From Ramlibacter sp. (GTDB lineage: Bacteria; Pseudomonadota; Gammaproteobacteria; Burkholderiales; Burkholderiaceae_C), in contig JAHBZM010000001.1 in the NCBI GenBank assembly GCA_019635435.1, positions 1,364,001 to 1,428,000 on the forward strand: DNA of 64,000 nucleotides, written 5' to 3'. The translations under genes and the position numbers were made by a program. Under the pieces are notes generated by a model, which was not told the DNA's origin, ran no database searches, and saw nothing but the letters and a program-made list of their open reading frames with translations. Of this stretch, positions 36,345-45,446 are shown one piece after another (position 1 is the stretch's first letter; each line of letters opens with the position of its first letter).

Positions 36345-37777
36345 TGCGGCGCGCGCCCAGCATGACCGGCGGCCTGCAGCGGCGGCTGTTGATCATGCTG
36401 ATCACGCCGCTGATCCTGCTGGCCCTGCTCAACGCCTGGTTCGACTACCGCTCCGCCGACAATGTCGCGCAGCAACAGGACCAGCGCCTGCTGGCCTTGC
36501 TGCCCCTGCTCGCTGACTCTGTCATTGCCGACGAAGTGCGGCGCGGCGAGGGGCCGGTGCTGCTGCTGGCGCCCGCCGTGGAGGCGTTCCTGAAGGAGCG
36601 CTCGGGCTTTGCGGCGTTCAACATCATCGACCCCGACGGCAAGTCGCTCAAGGGCGAGCGCTGGCTGGCCGCGTTGCCGCCCACCACCTACGAGCCCGAG
36701 TTTCACAGCGAGGAGAACGCCGGCGTGACCTGGCGCATCGTGCGCCAGCGCGTCCAGTCGGTGCTCGGCGAGATCACCGTGACGCTGGCGGACGGCTCGG
36801 ACCCGCGCCAGCAATGGGCCCGCTCGATCGGCCTCAAGGTGCTGCTGCCCAACCTGGTGCTGCTGGCCGCGGCCGCGTTCGCCGTCAACTGGGCTGTCAA
36901 CCGCGCCCTGCGCCCGCTGCTGGAGCTCAAGGAGGCGGTCGAGCGGCGCTCGCCGCGCGATCTCAACGCGATTGATGAACATGCCTCACCCGAGGAGGTG
37001 CGCCCGCTGGTGCAGTCGCTGAACCGGCTGTTTGGCCTGGTCAACGCCCAGGCCGAAAGCCAGCGCCGCTTCGTGGCGGATGCGGCCCACCAGCTGCGCA
37101 CCCCGCTGGCGGGCCTGCAGGCCCAGGTCGAGGCCTGGGCCCAGGCGGCCAATGCGGCTTCTTCGCAGGCCCGCCACCGGGCCGGCGCCGCCGCCGGTGC
37201 CGAGGGCGGCGTCATCACCTTGCGGGCTGAGCAGGTCAACAAGCTGCGCAGCGCCACGCGCCGCACCTCGCAGCTGGCTAACCAGCTGCTGGCGCTCTCA
37301 CGGGCCGATGCGCGGGGCATGCATGCCCAGCCCATGCAAAGGGTGGACCTGCGGGAGCTGTGCGAGGCCCTGCTCGGGATTCACCTTGACGCGGCCACCG
37401 CCAAGCACATCGACCTGGGCCTGGAGGCCCAGCCGGCGCAGGTCATGGGCCATGAGTGGCTGTTGCGCGAGCTGCTGGGCAACCTGGTGGGCAACGCCGT
37501 CAACTACACGCCGGAAGGCGGCTCGGTCACCATCCGCTGCGGCCTGCGCGAGGGCGTTCCGGTCCTGGAGGTCGAGGACGATGGCCCCGGCATCCCCCCC
37601 GCGGAACGGGCCCGCGTGCTGGAGCGCTTTTACCGGGTGCAGGGCGTGGGCGGTGAAGGCAATGGCCTGGGCCTGGCCATCGCCGACGAGATCGCGCGCG
37701 CGCACCACAGCCACCTCGAGCTGGGCGAGGGGCACAACGGGCGCGGCCTTCGGGTCACGCTGGCTTTTCCCTCGTGA
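36341..37777 (+). CDS. Sensor histidine kinase (TctE/QseC type)
   Basis: The 478-aa kinase overlaps the regulator stop (ATGA). It has two membrane segments (about residues 15-31 and 165-185) flanking a periplasmic 2CSK_N-like sensor domain, then the H-box AAHQLRTPL with His250, N-box LLGNLVGNAVNY, G1 DDGPGIP and G2 GNGLGLAI. An Ala/Ser/Gly-rich insert (about residues 268-292) interrupts the dimerisation helix and is unusual. It should phosphorylate the response regulator encoded just upstream. Confidence 0.92.
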   Translation: MMRRAPSMTGGLQRRLLIMLITPLILLALLNAWFDYRSADNVAQQQDQRLLALLPLLADSVIADEVRRGEGPVLLLAPAVEAFLKERSGFAAFNIIDPDGKSLKGERWLAALPPTTYEPEFHSEENAGVTWRIVRQRVQSVLGEITVTLADGSDPRQQWARSIGLKVLLPNLVLLAAAAFAVNWAVNRALRPLLELKEAVERRSPRDLNAIDEHASPEEVRPLVQSLNRLFGLVNAQAESQRRFVADAAHQLRTPLAGLQAQVEAWAQAANAASSQARHRAGAAAGAEGGVITLRAEQVNKLRSATRRTSQLANQLLALSRADARGMHAQPMQRVDLRELCEALLGIHLDAATAKHIDLGLEAQPAQVMGHEWLLRELLGNLVGNAVNYTPEGGSVTIRCGLREGVPVLEVEDDGPGIPPAERARVLERFYRVQGVGGEGNGLGLAIADEIARAHHSHLELGEGHNGRGLRVTLAFPS

Positions 37778-37840
37778 ACCGGGGCCGGAAGGCCGCCGCC
37801 GCGCGTATGCGAGAATCAATTGAACACACTTTTCCACGCC

Positions 37841-38485
37841 ATGCCAGACGCCGAGCCCAGTTCCCCTTCTCCCCCTGTCGCTACTGGTGAAACTGTTGCC
37901 GCGGTTCGCAAACGGCCCAAGCCCGGCGAGCGGCGGGTGCAGATTCTGGAGGCGCTCGCCACCATGCTGGAGCAGCCTGGCTCCGAGCGCATCACCACCG
38001 CGGCGCTGGCCGCGCGACTGGAGGTGAGCGAGGCGGCGCTGTACCGGCACTTCGCCAGCAAGGCCCAGATGTTCGAGGGGCTGATCGAGTTCATCGAGCA
38101 GACCGTCTTTTCCCTGGTCAACCAGATCGCGGAGCGCGAGCCCGCGGGCCACCCGCAGGCTGCCAAGGTGGTGGCCATGCTGCTGCAGTTCGCTGAAAAG
38201 AACCCCGGCATGACGCGCGTGATGGTGGGCGACGCCCTGGTGTTCGAGAACGACCGCCTGCAACAGCGCATGAACCAGTTCTTCGACAAGATCGAGGCCA
38301 CCTTGCGCCAGGCCCTGCGTGACGCGGCTCAGGCGGACGGCTCGGCCACGCCCAGCGTGGACTCCCAGGTCCGCGCCTCGGTGCTCACCGCGTTCGTGGT
38401 CGGGCGGCTGCAGCGCTTCGCGCGGTCGGGCTTCAAGCGCATGCCATCGGAACACCTCGAGGCCAGCCTGGCCCGGATGCTCTGA
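37841..38485 (+). CDS. slmA: Nucleoid occlusion factor SlmA (TetR family)
   Basis: A protein of about 214 aa. The HTH and following helices (ERITTAALAARLEVSEAALYRHFASKAQMFEGLIEFIEQ in the order known for E. coli SlmA) and the downstream NPGMTRVMVGDALVFENDRLQQRMNQFFDKIEA match SlmA closely by eye. SlmA binds chromosomal sites and blocks FtsZ assembly over DNA. A TTG start at 37820 would add seven residues; the ATG at 37841 is preferred. The N-terminal 25 residues are Pro/Ser-rich. Confidence 0.9.
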   Translation: MPDAEPSSPSPPVATGETVAAVRKRPKPGERRVQILEALATMLEQPGSERITTAALAARLEVSEAALYRHFASKAQMFEGLIEFIEQTVFSLVNQIAEREPAGHPQAAKVVAMLLQFAEKNPGMTRVMVGDALVFENDRLQQRMNQFFDKIEATLRQALRDAAQADGSATPSVDSQVRASVLTAFVVGRLQRFARSGFKRMPSEHLEASLARML

Positions 38486-38546
38486 CCGCTTGCTCCTGAT
38501 TTCATAGCGCCTGGTGGCCGTCCGGCATGGACTCCCGGCTGATTTG

Positions 38547-39227
38547 ATGCTGAATACCAGGCTGGCGGGCTGCGAACTGGCCTTGTTGCCCGGCGGCGCG
38601 GCCTACCTGCCGTCAGCGCAGGCGCTGCTCGTGGCCGATGCGCATTTTGGCAAGGCCGTGAGCTTTCGCCGGCTGGGCATGCCCGTGCCGCGCGGCACCA
38701 CCACCGAAACCCTGGACCGGCTCGACGCGCTGATAGACGCCACCGGCGCGCGCCAGGTGGTGTTTCTGGGGGATTTCCTGCATTCGGCCCAGGCCCGTGC
38801 CCCGGCGACGCTGGCCGCGCTCTCCCGCTGGCGTGCCGACCATGCGGCGCTGACCCTCACCTTGGTGCGTGGCAACCACGATGAGCGCGCGGGCGACCCG
38901 CCCGAGGCCCTGGGTATCCAGGTGGTGGATGAGCCCTGGCCACTGGCGCCGTTTGCCCTGTGCCATCACCCCCAGGCGGTGGCGGGCGCCTATGTGCTGG
39001 CGGGGCACTGGCACCCCTGCATCAGCCTGCACGGCCGCGCCAATGAACGGCTGCGGCTGCCGTGCTTCTGGTTCGGGGACGATTCGGGCGCGGTGAGCGC
39101 CCATGCCGTGGGCATCCTGCCCGCGTTTGGTGGTTTCACCGGCATGCACCCGGTGGCGCCGCGCGCCGGCGACCGGTTCTTTGCCATCGCGGGCGATCAG
39201 GTGCGCGAGGTCAGCCCGCGGGCCTGA
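38547..39227 (+). CDS. pdeM: PdeM-type metallophosphoesterase (ligase-associated DNA repair nuclease family)
   Basis: A protein of about 226 aa with the metallophosphoesterase motifs DAHFGK, GDFLHS, GNHDE and GHWHP in the right order. The KAVSFRRLGMPVPRGTT and GGFTGM segments are typical of the ligase-associated family usually found beside an Lhr-like helicase and an ATP-dependent ligase. Those partners are not in this window. A start at 38514 is also open; ATG 38547 is preferred. Confidence 0.85.
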   Translation: MLNTRLAGCELALLPGGAAYLPSAQALLVADAHFGKAVSFRRLGMPVPRGTTTETLDRLDALIDATGARQVVFLGDFLHSAQARAPATLAALSRWRADHAALTLTLVRGNHDERAGDPPEALGIQVVDEPWPLAPFALCHHPQAVAGAYVLAGHWHPCISLHGRANERLRLPCFWFGDDSGAVSAHAVGILPAFGGFTGMHPVAPRAGDRFFAIAGDQVREVSPRA

Positions 39228-39242
39228 TCGCGCCGGTGGGCC

Positions 39243-40325
39243 TCAGGCCGCCACGCTCACGCCCACGCGCGCGCTGGCCTGCACGATCTCGGCCCAGGTC
39301 TGCTCGTCGATGGCGATGCCGGTTTGCGCGCGCTGCTGCCGCGCCAGGCGCTCTGGCTCGCCAGCCACCTGCACGCCGTCACTGCCGGGCGCGGCCGGGC
39401 TTTGCCGCAGCCAGTCGACAAAGGCCAGGGCTTCGGTGTTGAAGCTGTCCTGCGTGCCCAGCTTGCCGGGGTCAATCAGGACCGTGAGCATGCCGTTGAC
39501 CACGGCGCGGGCGTTGTCCGCTGGCCGGTGCCAGGTGCCGCTGCCCGTGAGCGCGCCGCCCAGCAGCTCGCAAGCCACCGCGAGGCCATAGCCCTTGTGC
39601 TCGCCAAACGCCATCAGCGCGCCGAACAGCCCGTTGCCGGGCGCGCCCGCCGGGCCGGCCTGCGGCACCACCACCACGCCGGGGTCGGTGGTGGGCTGGC
39701 CCTGGGCGTCGATCAGGTAGCCCGGAGGCACCTGGCGGCCCTCGTTGTGGGCCACGCGCATCTTGCCCTGCGCCACGCGGCTGGTCGCAAAGTCCAGCAC
39801 AAAGGGCTCGCGCCCCTGCAGCGGCACGCCGATGCAGCAGGGGTTGGTGCCGTAGCGGCCGTCGCCACCGCCCCAGGGCGCCACCACGGGCCGTGACAGC
39901 ACGTTGACGAAGTGGATCGCCACCAGCCCCTTGGCCACGGCCATCTCGGCGAAGTGGCCAATGCGACCCAGGTGGTGCGCGTTGGCCAGCGTCATGATGC
40001 AGCTGCCATGGGTCTTGGCGCGCGCCATGCCCAGCGCCATGGCCTGCTCGCCCACCACCTGGCCGTAGCCGCGCTGGCCGTCCAGCGTGAGCAGGGTGCC
40101 GGTGTCCAGGATGACCCTGGCCTCGGCGTTGGGCTGCAGGCCGCCCTCGAGCACCGCGTCCACATAGCGCGGCAGCATGCCCACGCCATGCGAGTCATGG
40201 CCGCTGAGGTTGGCCAGCACCAGGTTGGCGGCCACTGTGTCGGCCTCGGCCCGGGTGCTGCCATTTGCTATCAAAATGCTAGCTACCAGTGACCGCAGCG
40301 TCTGGACTTCCATCTGTTTTGGCAT
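39243..40325 (-). CDS. Ldh-family (malate/L-lactate/ureidoglycolate-type) NAD(P)-dependent dehydrogenase
   Basis: A 360-aa protein with the Ldh/YbiC-type features: SGHDSHGVGMLPRYV with the catalytic His, SCIMTLANAHHLGRIGHFAEMA, NPCCIGVPLQG and FGEHKGYGLAVACELLGGAL. This fold is unrelated to classical lactate dehydrogenase and oxidises or reduces 2-hydroxy acids. It lies 12 bp downstream of the UxaA-family dehydratase gene on the same strand, which suggests it acts on a sugar-acid derivative. Exact substrate unknown. Confidence 0.88.
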   Translation of the reverse strand: MPKQMEVQTLRSLVASILIANGSTRAEADTVAANLVLANLSGHDSHGVGMLPRYVDAVLEGGLQPNAEARVILDTGTLLTLDGQRGYGQVVGEQAMALGMARAKTHGSCIMTLANAHHLGRIGHFAEMAVAKGLVAIHFVNVLSRPVVAPWGGGDGRYGTNPCCIGVPLQGREPFVLDFATSRVAQGKMRVAHNEGRQVPPGYLIDAQGQPTTDPGVVVVPQAGPAGAPGNGLFGALMAFGEHKGYGLAVACELLGGALTGSGTWHRPADNARAVVNGMLTVLIDPGKLGTQDSFNTEALAFVDWLRQSPAAPGSDGVQVAGEPERLARQQRAQTGIAIDEQTWAEIVQASARVGVSVAA

Positions 40326-40337
40326 GGAAACGGGCTC

Positions 40338-41864
40338 CTACATCACCGCGCCGACCTGCCAGGGCACGAACTCGTTCTGGCCATAGCCATGCTGCTCGCT
40401 TTTGGACGGGCTGCCCGAGGCCGTGGCCAGCACCAGTTCAAAAATGCGCTGGCCCATCTGCTGCACCGTGGCCGTGCCGTCGATGATTTCGCCGCAGTTG
40501 ATGTCCATGTCCTCTTCCTGCTTGCGCCACAGCGCCGAGTTGGTGGCCAGCTTGAGCGAGGGCGAGGGCGCGCAGCCGTAGGCCGAGCCGCGCCCCGTGG
40601 TGAAGCAGATCAGGTTGGCGCCGCCGGCCACCTGGCCCGTGGCGCTCACCGGGTCGTAGCCCGGCGTGTCCATGTAGACAAAACCGTGCGCGGCCACGGG
40701 CTCGGCGTACTCGTACACCGCCTCCAGATTGGTGGTGCCGCCCTTGGCCACCGCGCCCAGTGATTTTTCCAGGATGGTGGTCAGGCCGCCGGCCTTGTTG
40801 CCGGGCGAGGGGTTGTTGTTCATCTCGCCTTCGTTGATCTCGGTGTAGTGCTCCCACCACTTGATGCGCTCGATCAGCTTTTCGCCCACCTCGCGCTTGA
40901 CCGCGCGACGCGTCAGCAGGTGTTCGGCGCCGTAGATCTCGGGCGTTTCGCTGAGGATGGCCGTGCCGCCATGGGCCACCAGCAGGTCCACCGCCACGCC
41001 CAGTGCCGGGTTGGCGCTGATGCCGCTGTAGCCGTCGGAGCCGCCGCATTGCAGGCCGATGGTGATGTGGGCCGCGCTGCAGGGCTCGCGCCGCACGGCG
41101 TTGGCCTGGGGCAGCATCTCCTTGATCAGCGCAATGCCTTTCTCCACGGTTTTTCGGGTGCCGCCCGTGTCCTGGATGTTGAACACCTTGAGCGTCTCAC
41201 CCTCGCGCAGGCTGCTGTGGGCCAGCCAGGCGTTGATCTGGTTGGCCTCGCAGCCCAGGCCCACCACCAGCACACCCCAGAAGTTGGCGTGCGTGGCATA
41301 GCCGGCCAGCGTGCGCTCCAGGATCTGCATGCCCATGCCCTCGGTGTCCATGCCGCAGCCTGTGCCGTGGGTCAGCGCCACCACGCCATCCACCATCGGG
41401 AAGTCCGCCAGTGCGGCCGGGTTGTTCTGGCGCGAGAAATGGTCGGCGATCGCGCGCGCCGCCGTGGCCGAGCAGTTCACGCTGGACAGGATGCCGATGT
41501 AGTTGCGCGTGGCCACGCGGCCGTCTGCGCGCTTGATGCCCAGGAAGGTCGCCTCTTTCCTGGCCGGCATCGTCTTCACGTCGGCGCCAAACGCGTAGTC
41601 GCGCGCAAAGTCGCCCTTGTCGGGGCCCATGTCCAGGTTGTGGGTGTGCACATGCTCGCCGGCAGCGATCGGCTTGCTCGCAAAGCCAATGATCTGGTTG
41701 TAGCGGCGCACCGGCTGGCCGGCCGCCATGGCGTGGGCCGCGACCTTGTGGCCGGCCGGGATCAGGCCGCGCACGGTGAAGTCCTCGATGGCCGCGCCGC
41801 CCACAAGCTGGCTGCGGGCGATGACGACGTCGTCGGCGGGATGGAGGCGGATGAAGGGAGTCAT
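40338..41864 (-). CDS. UxaA/GarD-family sugar-acid dehydratase (altronate/galactarate dehydratase type)
   Basis: A 508-aa protein with an N-terminal SAF domain (about residues 1-95) and a C-terminal UxaA domain carrying ALTHGTGCGMDTEGMGMQIL, LVVGLGCEANQI, GLQCGGSDGYSGI and NNNPSPGNKAGGLTTI. The family dehydrates aldonic or aldaric acids to 2-keto-3-deoxy acids with an iron cofactor held by Cys residues. It shares the strand with the dehydrogenase below and the TRAP transporter above, but a 537-bp repeat-rich gap separates it from the transporter. Confidence 0.88.
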   Translation of the reverse strand: MTPFIRLHPADDVVIARSQLVGGAAIEDFTVRGLIPAGHKVAAHAMAAGQPVRRYNQIIGFASKPIAAGEHVHTHNLDMGPDKGDFARDYAFGADVKTMPARKEATFLGIKRADGRVATRNYIGILSSVNCSATAARAIADHFSRQNNPAALADFPMVDGVVALTHGTGCGMDTEGMGMQILERTLAGYATHANFWGVLVVGLGCEANQINAWLAHSSLREGETLKVFNIQDTGGTRKTVEKGIALIKEMLPQANAVRREPCSAAHITIGLQCGGSDGYSGISANPALGVAVDLLVAHGGTAILSETPEIYGAEHLLTRRAVKREVGEKLIERIKWWEHYTEINEGEMNNNPSPGNKAGGLTTILEKSLGAVAKGGTTNLEAVYEYAEPVAAHGFVYMDTPGYDPVSATGQVAGGANLICFTTGRGSAYGCAPSPSLKLATNSALWRKQEEDMDINCGEIIDGTATVQQMGQRIFELVLATASGSPSKSEQHGYGQNEFVPWQVGAVM

Positions 41865-41918
41865 GTCAGGGGTGCTGCGGTTGGCGAGCTAAGTGTTTGT
41901 CAGGCTGTGTGTCTGGCG

Positions 41919-42038
41919 GCAAAGGCGTGTGCGCCCGGGCTGGGATGCTTCACTGGCGCGGTCACCGCGTTGCGGTGACTGTCCTGCGCTACTCGGCGCG
42001 CCAGAGGCGCACCCCAGCCCGGGCGCACACGCCTTTGC
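41919..42038. repeat. Nested inverted-repeat structure (26-bp perfect outer arms)
   Basis: The left arm 41919-41944 and right arm 42013-42038 are perfect inverted copies of 26 bp. Inside are CTGGCGCG (41953-41960) pairing with CGCGCCAG (41997-42004) and a hairpin GTCACCGC/GCGGTGAC with loop GTT at 41961-41979. No transposase or coding sequence is evident. It lies in the 537-bp gap (41865-42401) between the TRAP large permease and the dehydratase gene. Confidence 0.85.
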
Positions 42039-42080
42039 TGAAACAAGGTTGGCACTCCAACCGTCGGCGCACCAACGCCT

Positions 42081-42321
42081 CGCTTCGCGGCAGGGGCTGG
42101 GCGGCGGAGGCGATCTCTGGGGCGGCGAGAAGCGCAGGCGCGGGGTCGGCGGGCGCAGCCCGCTTCGTCATCTGACTCACCGCAGCTGTTTGAGCGCAGC
42201 GCGCAAAGCGCGCGTAGCGAGTTCTGCGGTGCGACCCTGGGCCGAGCATCGCAGCGTAGTTGGCGCAAAGCGCCAACCGCCCCAGTGTGAGCCGCCGCCG
42301 CCCAGCCCCTGCCGCGAAGCG
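42081..42321. repeat. Second large inverted repeat (27-bp perfect arms) with internal hairpins
   Basis: Arms 42081-42107 and 42295-42321 are perfect inverted copies of 27 bp. Between them lie smaller palindromes, including GTTGGCGC-AAA-GCGCCAAC at 42259-42277 and a GCGCGC-AAA-GCGCGC hairpin. The 12-bp palindrome CTGGCGCGCCAG at 42358-42369 follows. The frames in this gap look like chance translations. From memory, similar mosaic repeats are scattered in Comamonadaceae genomes; this is not verified here. Confidence 0.8.
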
Positions 42322-42401
42322 CGAGCGCCAATGCGTTTGGCCACAACGGACGATTCACTGGCGCGCCAGAGGAAAAGTAGAAATGCCCCATCGGAAGAAA
42401 G

Positions 42402-43796
42402 TCAGAAGAACATCTTCGGCAACCACAGCACGATCGATGGCACATAGGTGATCACGATCAGCGCCACCAGCAAGGGCACCAGCCAGGGCAGGATGGCCAT
42501 GGTGGTGCGCTCAAAGCTCAGGCCCGCCACCCGGGCCAGCACGAACAGCACCATGCCCATGGGCGGGTGCAGCAGGCCGATCATCAGGTTCAGCACCATC
42601 ACCAGGCCAAAGTGGATCGGGTCCACGCCCAGGTGCGTCGCAATCGGCAGCAGGATGGGCACAAGGATGGTGATCGCCGCCGTGGGCTCCAGAAAGCAGC
42701 CCACAAACAGCATCAGCAAATTGGCCAGCAGCAGGAACACCCAGGCTTCCTTGGTGAAGCCCAGCACCCACTCCGCGATCTCGGAGGTCACACCCGTGGC
42801 CGTGAGCATCCAGCCAAAAATCGAAGCAGCCGCCACGATGAACAGCACCGTGCTGGTCGTCTCCACGGTGTCGAGGCAGACCTTGACGAACATCTTCCAG
42901 CTCAGCGTGCGGTACCACGCCAGGCCCAGGATCATGGCCCACACGCAGGCCGCGATGGCGCCCTCGGTCGGGGTGAACAGGCCCGTGGTCATGCCGCCAA
43001 TCAGCAGCACGGGCGTCATGATGGGCAGCAGGGCTTCAAAGCGGAAGATGCGGTCCAGCACGAACAGCAGGCCCAGGCCGATGAACACCGTCATCTGCGC
43101 CGGCGCGCCCGCCTTGGCCACCAGCAGCCACAGCAGCAGGGGCCAGCCCACCACCACGGCAAGTTCCATCAGCGCCTTGAAGAAGCGCGTCTTCGAGAAC
43201 TTGACGTCGCCGCCCCAGTTGTTCTTCCAGGCGTACCAGGAGACGGTGGCCATCATCAAAATCGTCAGCAGCAGGCCGGGCAGGATGCCGGCGAGGAACA
43301 GCGCGCCCACCGAGGCGTTGGCCATCATGCCGTAGATCACGAACGGCAGGCTGGGCGGAATGATCGGCCCGAGCGTGGCCGAGGCCGCCGTCACGCCCAC
43401 GGCGAATTCGGTGCTGTAGCCATGTTCCTTCATGGCCTTGATCTCGATGGTGCCCAGGCCCGCGGCGTCGGCAATCGCCGTGCCGCTCATGCCCGCGAAG
43501 ATCACCGAGGCCAGCACGTTCACATGGCCCAGGCCGCCGCGCAGCCAGCCCACGAGCGACAGCGCAAAGTTGAAGATGCGGGTGGTGATGCCCGCGTTGT
43601 TCATGAGGTTGCCGGCCAGGATGAAAAAGGGCACAGCCAGCAGCGGAAAGCTGTCAATGCCGCTGACCATGCGGTGGATCACCACGAACGGCGGCAGGTT
43701 GCCCGACACCAGGATGTAGGCCAGCGAGGCGCCTGCCATGGCAATGGCCACGGGCAGGCCACCGGCCATGAAGAGCAGGAAGAAAATCTTCAGCAT
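42402..43796 (-). CDS. dctM: TRAP transporter large permease (DctM type)
   Basis: A 464-aa hydrophobic protein with about 12 membrane helices and DctM landmarks: FPLLAVPFFILAGNLMNNAGIT, FAGMSGTAIADAAGLGTIEIKAM, GPIIPPSLPFVIYG and LEPTAAITILVPILLPI. It forms the Na+-driven transport channel of a tripartite TRAP uptake system. It lies 19 bp downstream of the small permease gene. The operon context points to a sugar acid as substrate. Confidence 0.95.
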   Translation of the reverse strand: MLKIFFLLFMAGGLPVAIAMAGASLAYILVSGNLPPFVVIHRMVSGIDSFPLLAVPFFILAGNLMNNAGITTRIFNFALSLVGWLRGGLGHVNVLASVIFAGMSGTAIADAAGLGTIEIKAMKEHGYSTEFAVGVTAASATLGPIIPPSLPFVIYGMMANASVGALFLAGILPGLLLTILMMATVSWYAWKNNWGGDVKFSKTRFFKALMELAVVVGWPLLLWLLVAKAGAPAQMTVFIGLGLLFVLDRIFRFEALLPIMTPVLLIGGMTTGLFTPTEGAIAACVWAMILGLAWYRTLSWKMFVKVCLDTVETTSTVLFIVAAASIFGWMLTATGVTSEIAEWVLGFTKEAWVFLLLANLLMLFVGCFLEPTAAITILVPILLPIATHLGVDPIHFGLVMVLNLMIGLLHPPMGMVLFVLARVAGLSFERTTMAILPWLVPLLVALIVITYVPSIVLWLPKMFF

Positions 43797-43815
43797 GTGA
43801 ATTCCGGGGAAGGGG

Positions 43816-44373
43816 TTACTTGTCGCTCAGGGTGGTCTCGGGGCGTTCCAGCACGCTGTAGCCCCGGCGCCAGTGGATGCGCGCCACCTGCAGTGACCGC
43901 CAGGTCATGGCGGCAAAGCCGAACAGGCACAGGCCATAGACGATGTTCATGGGCGCATCCACGATGGTCATGCGCGTCTGGTTCCCGATTTTCATCATCA
44001 TCTCGATGGTCATGACCACGGCCGCCGCGAAGAAGCCGGTGCGAAGCACGTCCACCGCGCGTGACAGCCAGCGGCCCATCGCGGGCGGCATGTGGCGGTA
44101 GAAAAAATCCACCTGGATCTGGCTGTTGCGCGCCACGCCGATGGTGGCGCCAATGAAGACCACGCCGATCAGCATGTAGCGAGCCACCTCTTCGGTCCAG
44201 GCCGCGGAGTCGTTCAGCACGTAGCGGGTGATGAACTGGTAGAACACCGTGAGCCCCAGCACCCAGAAGATGGCCAGCGCCACCCAGCCCTCGAAGATCG
44301 TGTCGGACAGGTCCACCTCGGCGTCTTCGGTGTGGAAGTTGCCGTCGTCGTCGATGATTTTTTGCTCGGTCAT
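43816..44373 (-). CDS. dctQ: TRAP transporter small permease (DctQ type)
   Basis: A 185-aa protein with four membrane helices in DctQ arrangement, including FYQFITRYVLNDSAAWTEEVARYMLIGVVFIGA, which here carries the conserved Trp-Thr-Glu-Glu. An acidic N-terminal stretch of about 25 residues precedes the first helix. It pairs with DctM and DctP; the genes are adjacent in the order P-Q-M. Confidence 0.93.
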   Translation of the reverse strand: MTEQKIIDDDGNFHTEDAEVDLSDTIFEGWVALAIFWVLGLTVFYQFITRYVLNDSAAWTEEVARYMLIGVVFIGATIGVARNSQIQVDFFYRHMPPAMGRWLSRAVDVLRTGFFAAAVVMTIEMMMKIGNQTRMTIVDAPMNIVYGLCLFGFAAMTWRSLQVARIHWRRGYSVLERPETTLSDK

Positions 44374-44413
44374 GCGCTTCTCTTCAAGGCTGGGTTGGGG
44401 GCTCGGCAGGGGC

Positions 44414-45406
44414 TTACTTCATGTTCACGATGCGGTCGTAGTCCTGCTGCCGGTAGCCGTGGTCGGTCGGCTTGGTGGCCTTGAGCACGGCTTCGCGGAA
44501 GGCGTTCTTGTCCACCGTGATCACGTTGTTGCCGCGCTTCTTGAACTCCTCGGCCAGGCGGATTTCGGAGGCGATGATTTCGCGCCCGGTCTTGTCGGCG
44601 GCCTCGGACAGCACGTCGCCGAAGATCTTGCGGTCCTCGGGCGACAGCTTGCCCCAGGCGCTGGGCGACATGATGGTCAGCAGCGAGTCGATGATGTGGC
44701 CCGTCAGCGAGATGTTCTTCTGCACTTCATAGAACTTCTTGGCCTCGATGGTGGGCAGCGGGTTTTCCTGCGCATCGACCGTGCCGTTCTGCAGCGCCAG
44801 GTAGACCTCGGCAAACGCAATGGGCGTGGGGTTGGCGCCCAGCGCCTTGGGGAAGGCCAGGTAGGCTGGTGCGTCGGGCACGCGGATCTTCAGGCCCTTC
44901 ATGTCCTCGGGCTTGGCAATGGGGCGCGAGGCGGTGGACGTGACATTGCGCGCGCCGTAGTAGGTCAGCGCCATGATGTGGTTGCCCGTCTTGTCGTCAT
45001 AGCCCTTGGACAGTTCCTTGAACAGATCGCTCTTGGCGTACTTCAGGATGTGCTCGGAGTCGCGGAAGATGAACGGGAAGTAGGTGACCGACAGCGGCTG
45101 GTAGCTGCGCCCCGCAAAGCTCGCGCCGGTGTAGATGATGTCCACGGTGCCCAGCGTCAGCCCCTGGTTGATGTCGGACTCCTTGCCCAGGCTGGAGGCC
45201 GGGAACACCTGGATGTCGTAGCGGCCGTTGGTGCGCTTCTTGATTTCCTCGCCGGCCCAGACCGCGTTCTTGTGGAACGGCTCGGACACTTCATAGACGT
45301 GGGCCCATTTCATCTTGGTTTCCGCGTTGGCAATGCCAAATGTGCCCAGAGTCCCCGCTGCAAGGGCGCATGCAGCTACAAGTTTGATAGCAGATCGTTT
45401 TTTCAT
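44414..45406 (-). CDS. dctP: TRAP transporter solute-binding protein (DctP type)
   Basis: The 330-aa periplasmic protein starts with a type I signal peptide cleaved near residue 28 (IANA). DctP features include PFHKNAVWAGEEIKKRT, DIQVFPASSLGKESDINQGL, the MKGLKIRVPDAP motif with the substrate-binding Arg, and TVDAQENPL. A GAGGAGA ribosome site precedes the start. It should determine the substrate of the system, probably a sugar acid or other carboxylate. Confidence 0.95.
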   Translation of the reverse strand: MKKRSAIKLVAACALAAGTLGTFGIANAETKMKWAHVYEVSEPFHKNAVWAGEEIKKRTNGRYDIQVFPASSLGKESDINQGLTLGTVDIIYTGASFAGRSYQPLSVTYFPFIFRDSEHILKYAKSDLFKELSKGYDDKTGNHIMALTYYGARNVTSTASRPIAKPEDMKGLKIRVPDAPAYLAFPKALGANPTPIAFAEVYLALQNGTVDAQENPLPTIEAKKFYEVQKNISLTGHIIDSLLTIMSPSAWGKLSPEDRKIFGDVLSEAADKTGREIIASEIRLAEEFKKRGNNVITVDKNAFREAVLKATKPTDHGYRQQDYDRIVNMK

Positions 45407-45446
45407 GGTGATGTCTCCTCAAGGGTGGGTGAAAGTGTTGCTGGCT

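Noticed and set aside
41900..42445. A 181-codon minus-strand frame and shorter plus-strand frames in the repeat-rich gap
   Set aside because: They are translations of the inverted repeats; Cys/Arg/Ala-rich, no ribosome site, no family.
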